Shown one piece after another: positions 16,563-25,037 of a stretch of 64,000 nucleotides of DNA. A model generated the notes under the pieces. It was not told the DNA's origin. It ran no database searches and saw only the letters and a program-made list of their open reading frames with translations. This DNA comes from Sphingobium ummariense RL-3 (GTDB lineage Bacteria > Pseudomonadota > Alphaproteobacteria > Sphingomonadales > Sphingomonadaceae), in contig NZ_AUWY01000112.1 in NCBI RefSeq assembly GCF_000447205.1, forward strand, positions 62,001-126,000. Direction: 5' to 3'. Positions within the stretch are counted from its first letter, which is position 1, and each line of letters begins with the position of its first letter. The translations under genes were made by a program, and so were the position numbers.

Positions 16563-16943
16563 TCAGCGCAGGCGCTCGATCTCGTCGGCGAGGCGGGTGT
16601 TGCGGCTGGTGTAGTAGAGTTCGATGTCGGCGAGGCGCCGGTCGATGTCGCGGAACTTGGACCGGACGTCGCGGGTGGAGCGCGTCGGGTTGGTGCGCAC
16701 GCCTTGCCAGAATTTCTCGTCGTCCCGATCGGCATAGAGGCCCGCGGGCTTCTTGTCGGCGAAATAGGCGGCGGCGAAATAGGCGATCAGCGACCACGGG
16801 AAGGCACCCATCAGGGTCACCAGCACCGCGCCGACCCGGACCCAGACCACGTCGATCCCGGTATAGTCGGCGATGCCGGCGCATACGCCCATCCACTTGC
16901 CGTTCTGCTTGTCGAGATAGAATTTGGTGCGGCGGGCGCTCAT
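16563..16943 (-). CDS. pspC: Envelope stress response membrane protein PspC
   Basis: 126 residues from ATG 16943. The PspC domain is clear: FYLDKQNGKWMGVCAGIADYTGIDVVWVRVGAVLVTL (here in part: MGVCAGIADYTGIDV), followed by a membrane segment. The C-terminal tail is a coiled coil (FRDIDRRLADIELYY) ending in ADEIERLR. PspC works with PspB to pull PspA from PspF upon inner-membrane stress. The ATG lies one base after the pspB stop, and the frame is open 12 codons further back inside pspB. Confidence 0.92.
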   Translation of the reverse strand: MSARRTKFYLDKQNGKWMGVCAGIADYTGIDVVWVRVGAVLVTLMGAFPWSLIAYFAAAYFADKKPAGLYADRDDEKFWQGVRTNPTRSTRDVRSKFRDIDRRLADIELYYTSRNTRLADEIERLR

Positions 16944-16944
16944 C

Positions 16945-17211
16945 TCAGTTCCTCCGGTCGAATTCGTAATTGTCGTCATGGGCGGGACGGGCAGGGCGGA
17001 AGTCGGGATTGTCGGCGGCGACGATGCGCTCCACCGTCTGCAGCCTTTCCTCCAGCCGCCGGGCGAGCAGGTGAAGCTCGTCCAGCAGCCGCTCGTCCTC
17101 GTCCGTGATCTTGGGCGCCTGCTTCCACTTGGTCACATAGTGGAAGATCAGCCAGGGCATGCCGATGAACAGCATGCCGACCACGGCGATCGGGACAAAA
17201 ACATCCTCCAT
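16945..17211 (-). CDS. pspB: Envelope stress response membrane protein PspB
   Basis: 88 residues. One membrane segment (about residues 5-24, VPIAVVGMLFIGMPWLIFHY), a short cytosolic helix and a coiled coil (LHLLARRLEERLQTVERIV). That is the standard PspB layout. It lies 4 bp after pspA and one base before pspC. The LEERLQTVERIVA block is the apparent ancestor of the repeated block in the four downstream small proteins. Confidence 0.9.
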   Translation of the reverse strand: MEDVFVPIAVVGMLFIGMPWLIFHYVTKWKQAPKITDEDERLLDELHLLARRLEERLQTVERIVAADNPDFRPARPAHDDNYEFDRRN

Positions 17212-17215
17212 GGCG

Positions 17216-17884
17216 TCACTCTCCCTTGTTCATGCTGGCCTTCAGCGCCGCGAGCTCGGCATCGACCTTGTCGGCGGACTGCAGCTCTGCGATCTCCTCC
17301 TCCAGCGTCTTGGGCTGCTGGCCCAGGCCCATGGCGTCGGCGCGCCCTTCGGCCAGGTCCACGCGGCGCTCCAGCATGTCGAAGCGGGCGAAAGCTTCGT
17401 TCACCTTCTCGCCGGCATAGGCTTCGCGGACGCGCAGGCGGTTCTCGGCGCTCTGGATGCGGGTGACCAGGCTGTTCTGCCGGGCGCGCGCTTCGCGCAG
17501 CTTGGCCTGCAGCTTGGCGATGTCCTCCTCGGACGCCTTCAGCGCATCGTCCAGCACCTCGATCTCGTGAGAGAGATGCTCGGCCATGTCGGCCGCCTTC
17601 TGCCTTTCGACGAGGGCGGCCTTGGCCAAGTCCTCGCGGTCCTTGCTGAGCGCCAGCTGCGCCTTTTCGGTCCAGCTGTCCTGCAGCGCCTGGAGCTTGC
17701 CGATATGACGGCGCATCTCCTTCTGGTCGGCGATCGTGCGGGCGGCGGACGCGCGCACCTCGACCAGCGTCTCCTCCATTTCGAGGATGATCATGCGGAT
17801 CATCTTCGCCGGGTCTTCGGCCCGGTCGAGCAGGTCGGTGACATTGGCGGCGATGATGTCGCGGGTGCGGGAGAAAATACCCAT
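17216..17884 (-). CDS. pspA: Phage shock protein A (PspA/IM30 family)
   Basis: 222 residues, normal length. Almost wholly coiled coil as expected: MGIFSRTRDIIAANVTDLLD (amphipathic membrane-binding helix), then EDPAKMIRMIILEMEETLVEVR, the PspA signature. PspA binds and stabilises stressed inner membrane (ESCRT-III relative) and inhibits PspF when unstressed. It is preceded by a strong intergenic hairpin and the 58-residue gene, and followed closely by pspB. Confidence 0.96.
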   Translation of the reverse strand: MGIFSRTRDIIAANVTDLLDRAEDPAKMIRMIILEMEETLVEVRASAARTIADQKEMRRHIGKLQALQDSWTEKAQLALSKDREDLAKAALVERQKAADMAEHLSHEIEVLDDALKASEEDIAKLQAKLREARARQNSLVTRIQSAENRLRVREAYAGEKVNEAFARFDMLERRVDLAEGRADAMGLGQQPKTLEEEIAELQSADKVDAELAALKASMNKGE

Positions 17885-17914
17885 CTGAACTTCACTCCTG
17901 ATCTTCGCTTAAAG

Positions 17915-17951
17915 GGCCGGGGCGGGCGAGAGGGGGTTTCCCGCCCCGGCC
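17915..17951. other. Perfect 12-bp GC hairpin between the small leader gene and pspA
   Basis: GGCCGGGGCGGG (17915-17926) and CCCGCCCCGGCC (17940-17951) form a perfect 12-bp stem with a 13-base loop in the psp transcript. No U-run follows on the minus strand, so it is not a classic terminator. It may protect the upstream short mRNA or set the ratio between the 58-residue gene and pspA. Confidence 0.6.
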
Positions 17952-17963
17952 GGTGCTGCGGCC

Positions 17964-18140
17964 TTACGCCAGATAGCGCAGGGTCGCGGGTGTTTCCTGG
18001 GCCGCGAGCACCGGATTGGCATTCGCCCGGGCGGGACCGACGGCCGAAAGGATCATGGTCGATCCGAACAGCGCGGCGGCGATGCCGACCGAGAATGCCT
18101 GGCCGATGGCACGGGCCTGATGGCGGTTGTCCTTGTGCAT
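17964..18140 (-). CDS. Small exported or membrane protein, first gene of the psp operon
   Basis: 58 residues from ATG 18140. Basic N-terminus (HKDNRHQARAIG), one hydrophobic segment (about residues 14-33, ending VGPARANA) that could be a signal peptide or anchor, and a short tail. It is the first gene after the sigma-54 promoter, so it should be strongly induced together with pspA. No known family; it is not PspG by sequence. Confidence 0.6.
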   Translation of the reverse strand: MHKDNRHQARAIGQAFSVGIAAALFGSTMILSAVGPARANANPVLAAQETPATLRYLA

Positions 18141-18207
18141 GTCTTCTACTCCCTGAACCTTGGCCTTCACATGGTTCCGCTCTGTATCTGCGGATTGCCC
18201 ATAGCTT

Positions 18208-18224
18208 TGCAGGGGGCGTGCCAA
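18208..18224 (-). promoter_or_regulatory. Sigma-54 promoter of the psp operon
   Basis: On the minus strand the site reads TTGGCACG-CCCC-CTGCA, against the -24/-12 consensus TTGGCACG-N4-TTGCA: one mismatch. It lies 68 bp before the first operon gene and is divergent from pspF. This fits PspF, a sigma-54 activator, acting from sites in the gap 18225-18324. Confidence 0.85.
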
Positions 18225-18324
18225 TTCTCGCGAATGGCGGATTTCTGCCGTTTTCGTCATGAAATCGGTCGGTAGATATTCATTTCGCTTGCCGAGAGGT
18301 GGGAAATTTCACCATAAGTTGGGA

Positions 18325-19350
18325 ATGGAGAAAAATACCCAATTCGTCGGCCAGTCCTTCGCCTTCCTCGACGCCATGGAGCAGGCCGGACGGGCGGCCG
18401 AACTGAACCGGCCGGTGCTGGTGATCGGCGAGCGCGGCACCGGCAAGGAGCTGATCGCCGAGCGCCTCCATCGCCTGTCACCGCGCTGGGACGGGCCGCT
18501 GATCGTCATGAACTGCGCCGCCCTGCCCGAGACGCTGATCGAGGCGGAGCTGTTCGGCCATGAACAGGGCGCCTTCACCGGTGCGGCCCGCGCGCGGGCA
18601 GGCCGGTTCGAGGAAGCGGACGGCGGGACGCTGTTCCTGGACGAGCTGGGGACGCTGTCCATGGCGGCGCAGGAGCGGCTGCTGCGTGTCATCGAATATG
18701 GCGAGGTGACGCGGATCGGCGCGTCGCGGCCGCTGACGGTCGATGTCCGCATCGTCGCCGCCACCAACGAGGATCTGCCCGCCGCCGCCGATGCGGGACG
18801 ATTCCGCCCCGACCTGCTGGACCGCCTGTCCTTCGAGGTCATCACCCTGCCGCCGCTGCGCGCCCGCGAGGGCGACGTCGCGGTGCTGGCGGACCATTTC
18901 GGGCGGCGGATGGCGGCGGAGATCAACTGGCCGCAATGGCCGGGCTTTTCGGCCGCGTGCATGGCCGAGCTGGAGGGGCATGACTGGCCCGGCAACGTCC
19001 GCGAGCTGCGCAATGTGGTGGAACGCGCGGTCTATCGTTGGGACGATCCGAACCGACCCATCGCCGGCCTGGTGTTCGATCCCTTCGCCTCGCCCTGGAA
19101 GCCGCGCGCGCTGATGCCGCGTACCGATGCAGCGCGGGCCGAGCCGGCAGCGGCCGTACCTGCCGCGCCCTCAGCCGAGGCCCATGCCGTCACCGACCTC
19201 AAGGCGGCGGTGGATGCCCATGAAGCGGCGATCGTTCGCGCCGCGCTGGAACGCTATCGCTACAACCAGCGCGCGACGGCCAAAGGGCTGGGCCTCAGCT
19301 ACGACCAGCTGCGGCATTGCATGAAGAAGCACGGACTGAGCGCCGGCTGA
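18325..19350 (+). CDS. pspF: Sigma-54-dependent activator PspF
   Basis: 341 residues from ATG 18325; the frame is open 22 codons upstream into the regulatory gap. There is no receiver or other sensor domain, as expected for PspF. AAA+ motifs: GERGTGKELIAERL (Walker A), ELFGHEQGAFTGAA with the sigma-54 contact loop GAFTGA, LFLDELG (Walker B), and a C-terminal Fis-type helix-turn-helix (NQRATAKGLGLSYDQLRHCM). It activates the divergent psp operon when freed from PspA. Confidence 0.95.
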   Translation: MEKNTQFVGQSFAFLDAMEQAGRAAELNRPVLVIGERGTGKELIAERLHRLSPRWDGPLIVMNCAALPETLIEAELFGHEQGAFTGAARARAGRFEEADGGTLFLDELGTLSMAAQERLLRVIEYGEVTRIGASRPLTVDVRIVAATNEDLPAAADAGRFRPDLLDRLSFEVITLPPLRAREGDVAVLADHFGRRMAAEINWPQWPGFSAACMAELEGHDWPGNVRELRNVVERAVYRWDDPNRPIAGLVFDPFASPWKPRALMPRTDAARAEPAAAVPAAPSAEAHAVTDLKAAVDAHEAAIVRAALERYRYNQRATAKGLGLSYDQLRHCMKKHGLSAG

Positions 19351-19357
19351 GATCGCC

Positions 19358-20236
19358 TCAGCGCGTCGGCACCGGCTCCGGTCCCGAATAGTCGTAGAAG
19401 CCCCGCCCGGTCTTGCGGCCGTACCAGCCCGCCTCGACATATTTGACGAGCAGCGGCGCCGGGCGGAACTTGGGATCGCCGGTTGAGCCGTGCAGCACCT
19501 TGCAGATCTCCAGGCAGGTATCGAGGCCCACGAAATCGGCCAGCGTCAGCGGACCCATCGGGTGGTTGAGGCCGAGCTGGATGGCGGTGTCGATGTCCTT
19601 CACATTGGCGACGCCCTCACCCAGCGCGAAGCAGGCCTCGTTCAGCATCGGCATGAGGATGCGGTTGACGATGAAGCCGGGCGCGTCGAAGGCGTGCACC
19701 ACCTGCTTGCCGAGGCGCACCGCGAAGGCTTCGATCGCATCGACCGTTTCCGGCGCGGTGGCGAGGCCGCGGATGATCTCGATCAGACCCATCACCGGCA
19801 CCGGGTTGAAGAAATGGACCCCGACGAAGCGGCCGGCATCAGGCGCCGCCTGCGCGAGCCTGGTGATCGGGATGGAGGAGGTGTTGGTGGCGAGGATGGC
19901 GTCGCCCGCCAGCAGCGGCCCGACATTGGCGAAGATGCCGCGCTTGATATCCTCCCGCTCGGTCGCCGCCTCGATCACCAGCTGCGCTTCGCCCAGCGGC
20001 GCGACTTCGCCCACCGGGCAGATGCGCGCCAGCGCGGCATCGGCGTCGGCCTGATCGATCTTGCCCTTCTCCACGCCCCGGGCCAGGAGCCGCGCGATGC
20101 CGTCCCTGCCCTTTTCCGCGCGGGGAAGGTCGATGTCCGACAGGATCACCCGATAGCCCGCCTGCGCCGCCACCTGCGCGATGCCCGCGCCCATCTGGCC
20201 TGCGCCGATCACGCCCACGGTCGTCAATTCCGTCAT
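19358..20236 (-). CDS. hbd: 3-hydroxybutyryl-CoA dehydrogenase
   Basis: 292 residues. The N-terminal Rossmann motif is [45 protein letters not shown] and [12 protein letters not shown] surround the active site, with the catalytic His in HFFNP. The C-terminal domain ([37 protein letters not shown]) is the 3HCDH fold. It converts 3-hydroxyacyl-CoA to 3-oxoacyl-CoA with NAD(P), in fatty acid or polyhydroxybutyrate metabolism. It is convergent with pspF (7-bp gap) and divergent from ybgC. Confidence 0.93.
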   Translation of the reverse strand: MTELTTVGVIGAGQMGAGIAQVAAQAGYRVILSDIDLPRAEKGRDGIARLLARGVEKGKIDQADADAALARICPVGEVAPLGEAQLVIEAATEREDIKRGIFANVGPLLAGDAILATNTSSIPITRLAQAAPDAGRFVGVHFFNPVPVMGLIEIIRGLATAPETVDAIEAFAVRLGKQVVHAFDAPGFIVNRILMPMLNEACFALGEGVANVKDIDTAIQLGLNHPMGPLTLADFVGLDTCLEICKVLHGSTGDPKFRPAPLLVKYVEAGWYGRKTGRGFYDYSGPEPVPTR

Positions 20237-20394
20237 CGCTCATCCTCCGCCTGAATCATGTTGCCCTTCCCCCTAACGATGGCGCGTCCCCGGCGCCATA
20301 GGCGGCGAGCGGATCGGTCCACATGGCCGAGTGAAGGCGATTGCGGGAATTTCGGCCTTTGCGTGCCCACGCCATGATGGTTAAAAGGCGCCGC

Positions 20395-20865
20395 ATGCCC
20401 GTGTCCGACCCGTTGCCAGCGCCCGCCACCGGGCGGTTCATCGCCGCCATGCACCATTTCCCCTTGCGCATCTATTTCGAGGATACCGATCTGTCGGGCC
20501 TGGTCTATCACGCCAACTATCTGCGCTACATGGAGCGCGCCCGGTCCGACATGCTGCGTATCGCCGGCATCGACCAGCGGGCGGGCCATGAAGGGGGCGA
20601 GGGCGTCTATGCCGTCACCGAACTTTCCATCCGCTACCGCCGCCCCGCCCGGCTGGACGACGACCTGATGGTGGTGAGCCGCGTCGCTGCCGTGGGCGCC
20701 GCGACCTGTTCCATTCATCAGACAGTCATGCGCGGCGAGGAAGTCTTGACGCAGGGCGAGGTCTCTGTTGCCTATCTGACGCCGGGCGGCCGCCCGCAAC
20801 GGCAGCCCAAAGCCTGGACCGACATTTTCAGCCGCCTGTTGAGAGGGGAAGACATCCACCCATGA
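20395..20865 (+). CDS. ybgC: Tol-Pal-associated acyl-CoA thioesterase YbgC
   Basis: 156 residues from ATG 20395. A hotdog-fold thioesterase: IYFEDTDLSGLVYHANYLRYMERARSD (in part: YFEDTDLSGLVYHANYLRY) has the catalytic Asp of the family. It is the usual first gene of tol-pal operons, and its stop overlaps the tolQ ATG (ATGA). The N-terminal 20 residues before the hotdog fold are uncertain; a later ATG at 20449 (MHHFPLRIYFED) is possible. Confidence 0.9.
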   Translation: MPVSDPLPAPATGRFIAAMHHFPLRIYFEDTDLSGLVYHANYLRYMERARSDMLRIAGIDQRAGHEGGEGVYAVTELSIRYRRPARLDDDLMVVSRVAAVGAATCSIHQTVMRGEEVLTQGEVSVAYLTPGGRPQRQPKAWTDIFSRLLRGEDIHP

Positions 20866-21569
20866 GCCTTTCCATGCCCGATATGGGCGTCATGACCGAC
20901 GCCGCGACCATATCGCCGCTCGCCCTGTTCCTGCAGGCCGACATCGTCGTGAAGGTGGTGATGCTGGGCCTGCTGCTCGCCAGCATCTGGACCTGGGCGA
21001 TCATCATCGGCTTCAGCTTCACCCTGCGCGGGGCGAGCCGGAAGAGCCGCGCCTTCGAGCAGGACTTCTGGAAGGCGGAAGATATCGACCGTTTCTACGA
21101 GGCGCGCGGCAAGGCGGAATTTCCGGCCGCCCGCGTGATGGCCGCCGGCGTCACCGAATGGCGCCGCTCCACCGCGCAGAAGGTGATCGACCGGGAAGGG
21201 ACGCGCGACCGCCTGTCCACCGCCATGTCGAGCAGCATCGCGGCGGAAGTGGACCAGCTGGCCGACCGGCTGAACATCCTGGCGACCGTGGGATCGGTGG
21301 CGCCCTTCGTCGGCCTGTTCGGCACCGTCTGGGGCATCATGCGCGCGTTCACCGGCATCGCGGCGGCGCAGAACAGCAGCCTCGCGGTCGTGGCGCCGGG
21401 CATTGCGGAGGCGCTGTTCGCCACCGCCATCGGCCTGTTCGCAGCGATCCCGGCGGTGATCGCCTACAACCGTTTCAGCCACGGCATCAACCGGCTGGAA
21501 GCGGGCCTCACCCGGTTCGCCGATGGTTTCTACACCACGTTGAGCCGCGAACTGGAGGCGCAGCGATGA
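20862..21569 (+). CDS. tolQ: Tol-Pal system inner-membrane motor protein TolQ
   Basis: 235 residues. Three membrane segments (about residues 22-45, 140-160 and 175-195), with the MotA/TolQ/ExbB signature ATVGSVAPFVGLFGTVWGIM. With TolR it forms the proton-driven motor that energises TolA in outer-membrane constriction at division. Start ATG 20862 is coupled to ybgC. Confidence 0.96.
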   Translation: MSLSMPDMGVMTDAATISPLALFLQADIVVKVVMLGLLLASIWTWAIIIGFSFTLRGASRKSRAFEQDFWKAEDIDRFYEARGKAEFPAARVMAAGVTEWRRSTAQKVIDREGTRDRLSTAMSSSIAAEVDQLADRLNILATVGSVAPFVGLFGTVWGIMRAFTGIAAAQNSSLAVVAPGIAEALFATAIGLFAAIPAVIAYNRFSHGINRLEAGLTRFADGFYTTLSRELEAQR

Positions 21570-21604
21570 TCCTGAGTATCGCTGCCGATCGGGGAGCGCG
21601 CTAA

Positions 21605-22063
21605 ATGGCGATGTCCGGCCCTCCTTCCGGCCGCCGCGGACGCGGACGCGCGCCGATGGCGGACATCAACGTCACGCCGCTGGTCGATGTGATGCTGGTG
21701 CTGCTCATCATCTTCATGGTGACGGCGCCGCTGCTGGTGACCGGCGTCCCGGTCAACCTGCCCGAAACCCGCGCCAAGGGCCTGGACCAGGACGCCAAGC
21801 CGACGATCGTGTCGATCGACCGCGACGGCGGCCTCTTCATCGACGAGGACCAGGTGAGCGACGCCGACCTGCCCGACCGGCTGGCCGAGATCGTGTCCGC
21901 CAATGCAGGCAAGCCGGAACCGCCGCAGATCTTCCTGCGTGCTGACACCGCGCTCGACTATGGCCGCGTCATGCGCGTCATGGGTGAGCTGAACCGCGCC
22001 GGGCTGAACAAGGTCGCGCTGGTTTCCACCGGCGCCGACGATGTCAGCGCCGGTTCAGACTAG
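21605..22063 (+). CDS. tolR: Tol-Pal system protein TolR
   Basis: 152 residues. ADINVTPLVDVMLVLLIIFMV is the single membrane helix with the proton-carrying Asp (in LVDVMLVLL). The periplasmic part is the ExbD/TolR domain. It follows tolQ by 35 bp. Confidence 0.95.
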   Translation: MAMSGPPSGRRGRGRAPMADINVTPLVDVMLVLLIIFMVTAPLLVTGVPVNLPETRAKGLDQDAKPTIVSIDRDGGLFIDEDQVSDADLPDRLAEIVSANAGKPEPPQIFLRADTALDYGRVMRVMGELNRAGLNKVALVSTGADDVSAGSD

Positions 22064-22081
22064 GGACCATAGGCCAGCCAT

Positions 22082-23047
22082 ATGGATCGCGCGGAAAAGA
22101 TCGGCCTGGGCGTCGCGACGGCGGGACATGTCCTGCTGTTCGGGCTGCTGTCCGCCGGTTTCCTGGCGACGCCCAACCCTCTGAAGCTCAATTCGCCGCC
22201 GATGGACGTCAGCCTGGTGGACGAGGTCGCGCTCAAGTCCACCGCGCCGCGTATCTCGACGGAGCCGCCGCCGCCGAGCGTCGCGCCGGAGAAGGGGCCG
22301 ACCGAGGACGCCGCGCCCGCGCCGGAACCGGAACCGCAGCCGGAGCCTGTCGCCGCCCCGCCCAAGCCGCAGCCCAAGCCGACACCGCCCAAGGAGGTCG
22401 CGAAACCGGCGCCACCCAAGCCCGCGCCAGCGCCAAAGCCTGCACCAGCGAAGAAGGAGGTGGCGAAAGCGCCCGCCAAGCCCAAGCCGGCCCCCGAGAA
22501 GCCCGCCCCCAAGGCCAAGCCCGCGCCGGAGAAGACCAAGGCCGCCGCGGCCGCGCCCACCAAGTCGACCGCCAAGCCCAAGACCGATGCGCCGGCGCGT
22601 GCCTCCGGCCAGGGCAAGGCGGAGAAACCGAAGGGCTCCCTGCTGGGCAAGGATTTCCTCAAGGGCATCGACACCAATGCCGACGCACCGCGTAAGCCCG
22701 CGCCGCCGCCCGCCGCCGCCATGGGCACGCAGCAGAAGGCCGCGCTCGACGCGGAGATTCGTCGCCAGTTGAAGCCGCACTGGCGCCCCCCATCGGGCGC
22801 CGACGCGGACCAGCTCGTCACCCTGCTGGAGGTCCGGCTGGACCAGAGCGGGCGCGTGATCGGCACGCCGGAGATCATCGACCAGCTCGGCGTCACCGCC
22901 AGCAACCGCCCCCAGGCGAAGCTGCACGCCGAACGCGCGATCCAGGCCGTGAAACTGGCGTCGCCCTTCAGGAATTTACCCCCCGAATATTACGAACAGT
23001 GGAAATGGCTGCGGCCACTCCGCTTTGACGCGAGGCTGAACCGATGA
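22082..23047 (+). CDS. tolA: TolA-like energy transducer
   Basis: 321 residues. An N-terminal membrane helix (about residues 8-28), a long Pro/Ala/Lys-rich periplasmic linker (residues about 60-200), and a C-terminal TonB/TolA-like domain (AEIRRQLKPHWRPPSGADAD, LEVRLDQSGRVIG, AERAIQAVKLASPF). The linker is low complexity and makes the DNA here extremely GC-rich. It spans the periplasm from TolQR to Pal/TolB. Its stop overlaps the tolB ATG. Confidence 0.9.
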   Translation: MDRAEKIGLGVATAGHVLLFGLLSAGFLATPNPLKLNSPPMDVSLVDEVALKSTAPRISTEPPPPSVAPEKGPTEDAAPAPEPEPQPEPVAAPPKPQPKPTPPKEVAKPAPPKPAPAPKPAPAKKEVAKAPAKPKPAPEKPAPKAKPAPEKTKAAAAAPTKSTAKPKTDAPARASGQGKAEKPKGSLLGKDFLKGIDTNADAPRKPAPPPAAAMGTQQKAALDAEIRRQLKPHWRPPSGADADQLVTLLEVRLDQSGRVIGTPEIIDQLGVTASNRPQAKLHAERAIQAVKLASPFRNLPPEYYEQWKWLRPLRFDARLNR

Positions 23048-24378
23048 AGACGACCCTGTTGCGCCGCCTTTCGACGGCCGCCGCCGCCCTGCTGGCTTTC
23101 GCCGCCGCGCCCTCCCTGGCGCAGTTGTCCGTCGATGTGACCGGAGACATCGACGCCAACCTCAAGATCGCCGTGCCGCCGATGCCGGCGCAGCAGGAAG
23201 TATCGACCCCCGCCGGCTCTTCGGGCGAACTCGGCCGCAAGATCGCTGAGGTGATCGCATCCGACCTCAAGGGATCGGGGCTGTTCGAACCCTCCGGCCC
23301 CGCCGGCCTGCCGGCCATCGCCTTCCCGGAGGTCACCTTTCCGCAGTTCGAGAAATGGGGCGCCTATCAGGCGCTGGTGCACGGCTTCGTGCGCACCACC
23401 GGGGGAGAGGCGGACATCACCGTCGGCTGCTATCTCTATGACGTGGCGCTGAAGCAGGAGCTGACGCGGCAGGGCTATGTCGTCGCCCCGCGCGACTGGC
23501 GCCGCGCCGCGCATAAATGCGCCGACGCGATATACGCGCGCCTGTCGGGCGAGAGCCCCTTCTTCGACAGCCGCATCGCCTATATCGCCGAAAGCGGCCC
23601 CAAGGGGAACCGGACCAAGCGGCTGGCCATCATGGATTCGGACGGCGCCAACCACCGATTCATCACCAACGGCCAGTCGATCGCGCTGACGCCCCGCTTC
23701 TCGCCCGACTACAAGTCGATCGTCTATGTGAGCTATCTCAACAGCCGGGTGCGAATCTATGTCTACGACATCGGCACCGGCAGCCAGCGGCTGGTGACGG
23801 AAAGCAACAACCCGACCTTCGCGCCGCGCTGGTCGCCGGACGGCCGCAACATCCTCTTTTCCATGGCGGTGGCGGGCAATACCGACATCTATCGCGTGTC
23901 CGCGAGCGGCGGCACGCCGGTGCGGCTCACCACGTCGCCCGGCATCGATGTGGGAGGCAGCTATTCGCCCGACGGCAGCCGCATCGTGTTCGAGAGCGAT
24001 CGTTCGGGTGGGCAGCAAATCTATGTGATGAACGCGGATGGCTCCAACCAGCAGCGGATCAGCCATGGCGGGGGCCGTTATGCGACGCCCGAATGGAGCC
24101 CGCGCGGCGACCTGATTGCCTTCACCAAACTGTCGGGCGACTTCAAGATCGCGGTGATGACGCCGACCGGCGACAATGAGCGCATCCTGACCAACGGCTG
24201 GCAGGACGAGCAGCCGACCTGGTCGCCCAACGGCCGCGTGCTGCAGTTCTTCCGCACGACGCCTGGCCGGGAAGGCAACAGCCAAGTCTGGCAAGTCGAC
24301 CTGACCGGCGTGAACGAACGGCGGATCCCGACACCGCTCAGCGGCTCTGATCCGGCCTGGGGTCCGCTGCTGCCGTGA
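23044..24378 (+). CDS. tolB: Tol-Pal system beta-propeller protein TolB
   Basis: 444 residues with a signal peptide (ends ALAFAAAPSLAQ-type). N-terminal alpha/beta domain, then repeated blades with TPRFSPDYKSIVYVS, APRWSPDGRNILFSM, GSYSPDGSRIVFESD, TPEWSPRGDLIAFT and PTWSPNGRVLQFF. Periplasmic; binds Pal and TolA. Coupled by ATGA overlap to tolA. Confidence 0.97.
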   Translation: MKTTLLRRLSTAAAALLAFAAAPSLAQLSVDVTGDIDANLKIAVPPMPAQQEVSTPAGSSGELGRKIAEVIASDLKGSGLFEPSGPAGLPAIAFPEVTFPQFEKWGAYQALVHGFVRTTGGEADITVGCYLYDVALKQELTRQGYVVAPRDWRRAAHKCADAIYARLSGESPFFDSRIAYIAESGPKGNRTKRLAIMDSDGANHRFITNGQSIALTPRFSPDYKSIVYVSYLNSRVRIYVYDIGTGSQRLVTESNNPTFAPRWSPDGRNILFSMAVAGNTDIYRVSASGGTPVRLTTSPGIDVGGSYSPDGSRIVFESDRSGGQQIYVMNADGSNQQRISHGGGRYATPEWSPRGDLIAFTKLSGDFKIAVMTPTGDNERILTNGWQDEQPTWSPNGRVLQFFRTTPGREGNSQVWQVDLTGVNERRIPTPLSGSDPAWGPLLP

Positions 24379-24381
24379 AAG

Positions 24382-24401
24382 GGCGGGGATTAATCCCCGC
24401 C
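24382..24401. other. Perfect 20-bp palindrome between tolB and pal
   Basis: GGCGGGGATTAATCCCCGCC is its own reverse complement and starts 4 bases after the tolB stop. It would form an 8-bp GC stem in the mRNA, with no U-run after it. It may partly terminate or stabilise the upstream part, letting pal be expressed more than tolB. Confidence 0.55.
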
Positions 24402-24495
24402 TCGACGGAACCCTTTCGTCTTGACAGCGTAACGAACTTCACCAAGCCTGCCCTGCATTTCCGGGCGGTACACCGGCACGATCAAGGAGACTGTG

Positions 24496-25011
24496 ATGAA
24501 ACTTTCCCGGCCCCTGTTGATGGCGACAGCCATCGTCGCGCTCGCGGCCTGTTCGAAGAAGCCACCGGCAGAGCTGCCCCCCGCCCCCGGCGGAACGGCC
24601 GCTCCATCTACCGGCACCGGCGGCGTGCCGTCGAGCGGCCCGGTCAAGGGCAGCCAGGAGGACTTCATTGCTTCGGTGTCTTCGGACCGCGTCTTCTTCG
24701 CCCTCGACCAGTATGACATCGATGCCGAGGACCAGGCGACGCTGCAGAGCCAGGCGGCCTGGCTGCAGCAGAACCCCAGCGTTCGCGTGACGATCGAGGG
24801 CCATTGTGACGAGCGCGGCACTCGCGACTACAACATCGCGCTGGGCGAGCGCCGCGCCAATGCGGCGAAGAACTATCTCGCCTCGCTGGGCGTCGATCCC
24901 GGCCGCATCACGACCGTCAGCTATGGCAAGGAACGCCCCGCCGCGCTGGGATCGGACGAAGCCGCCTGGGCGCAGAACCGCCGCGCGGTGACGGTGACGA
25001 TCCAGTACTGA
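24496..25011 (+). CDS. pal: Peptidoglycan-associated lipoprotein Pal
   Basis: 171 residues from ATG 24496. A strong ribosome site AAGGAGA (24484-24490) is 5 bases before this ATG, which favours it over the GTG at 24493. Lipobox ALAAC is followed by a Pro/Gly-rich linker and an OmpA-like peptidoglycan-binding domain ([54 protein letters not shown]). No cpoB (ybgF) follows in this window, although it usually ends the operon. Confidence 0.97.
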   Translation: MKLSRPLLMATAIVALAACSKKPPAELPPAPGGTAAPSTGTGGVPSSGPVKGSQEDFIASVSSDRVFFALDQYDIDAEDQATLQSQAAWLQQNPSVRVTIEGHCDERGTRDYNIALGERRANAAKNYLASLGVDPGRITTVSYGKERPAALGSDEAAWAQNRRAVTVTIQY

Positions 25012-25037
25012 GGGTTTGGTCTTATAAGACGAACGCA

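Noticed and set aside
22260-22720. Apparent tandem repeat rich in CCGAAGCC and CCCAAGCC
   Set aside because: It is the Pro/Ala/Lys linker of TolA, so the repeat is coding low complexity and not a DNA repeat or CRISPR.
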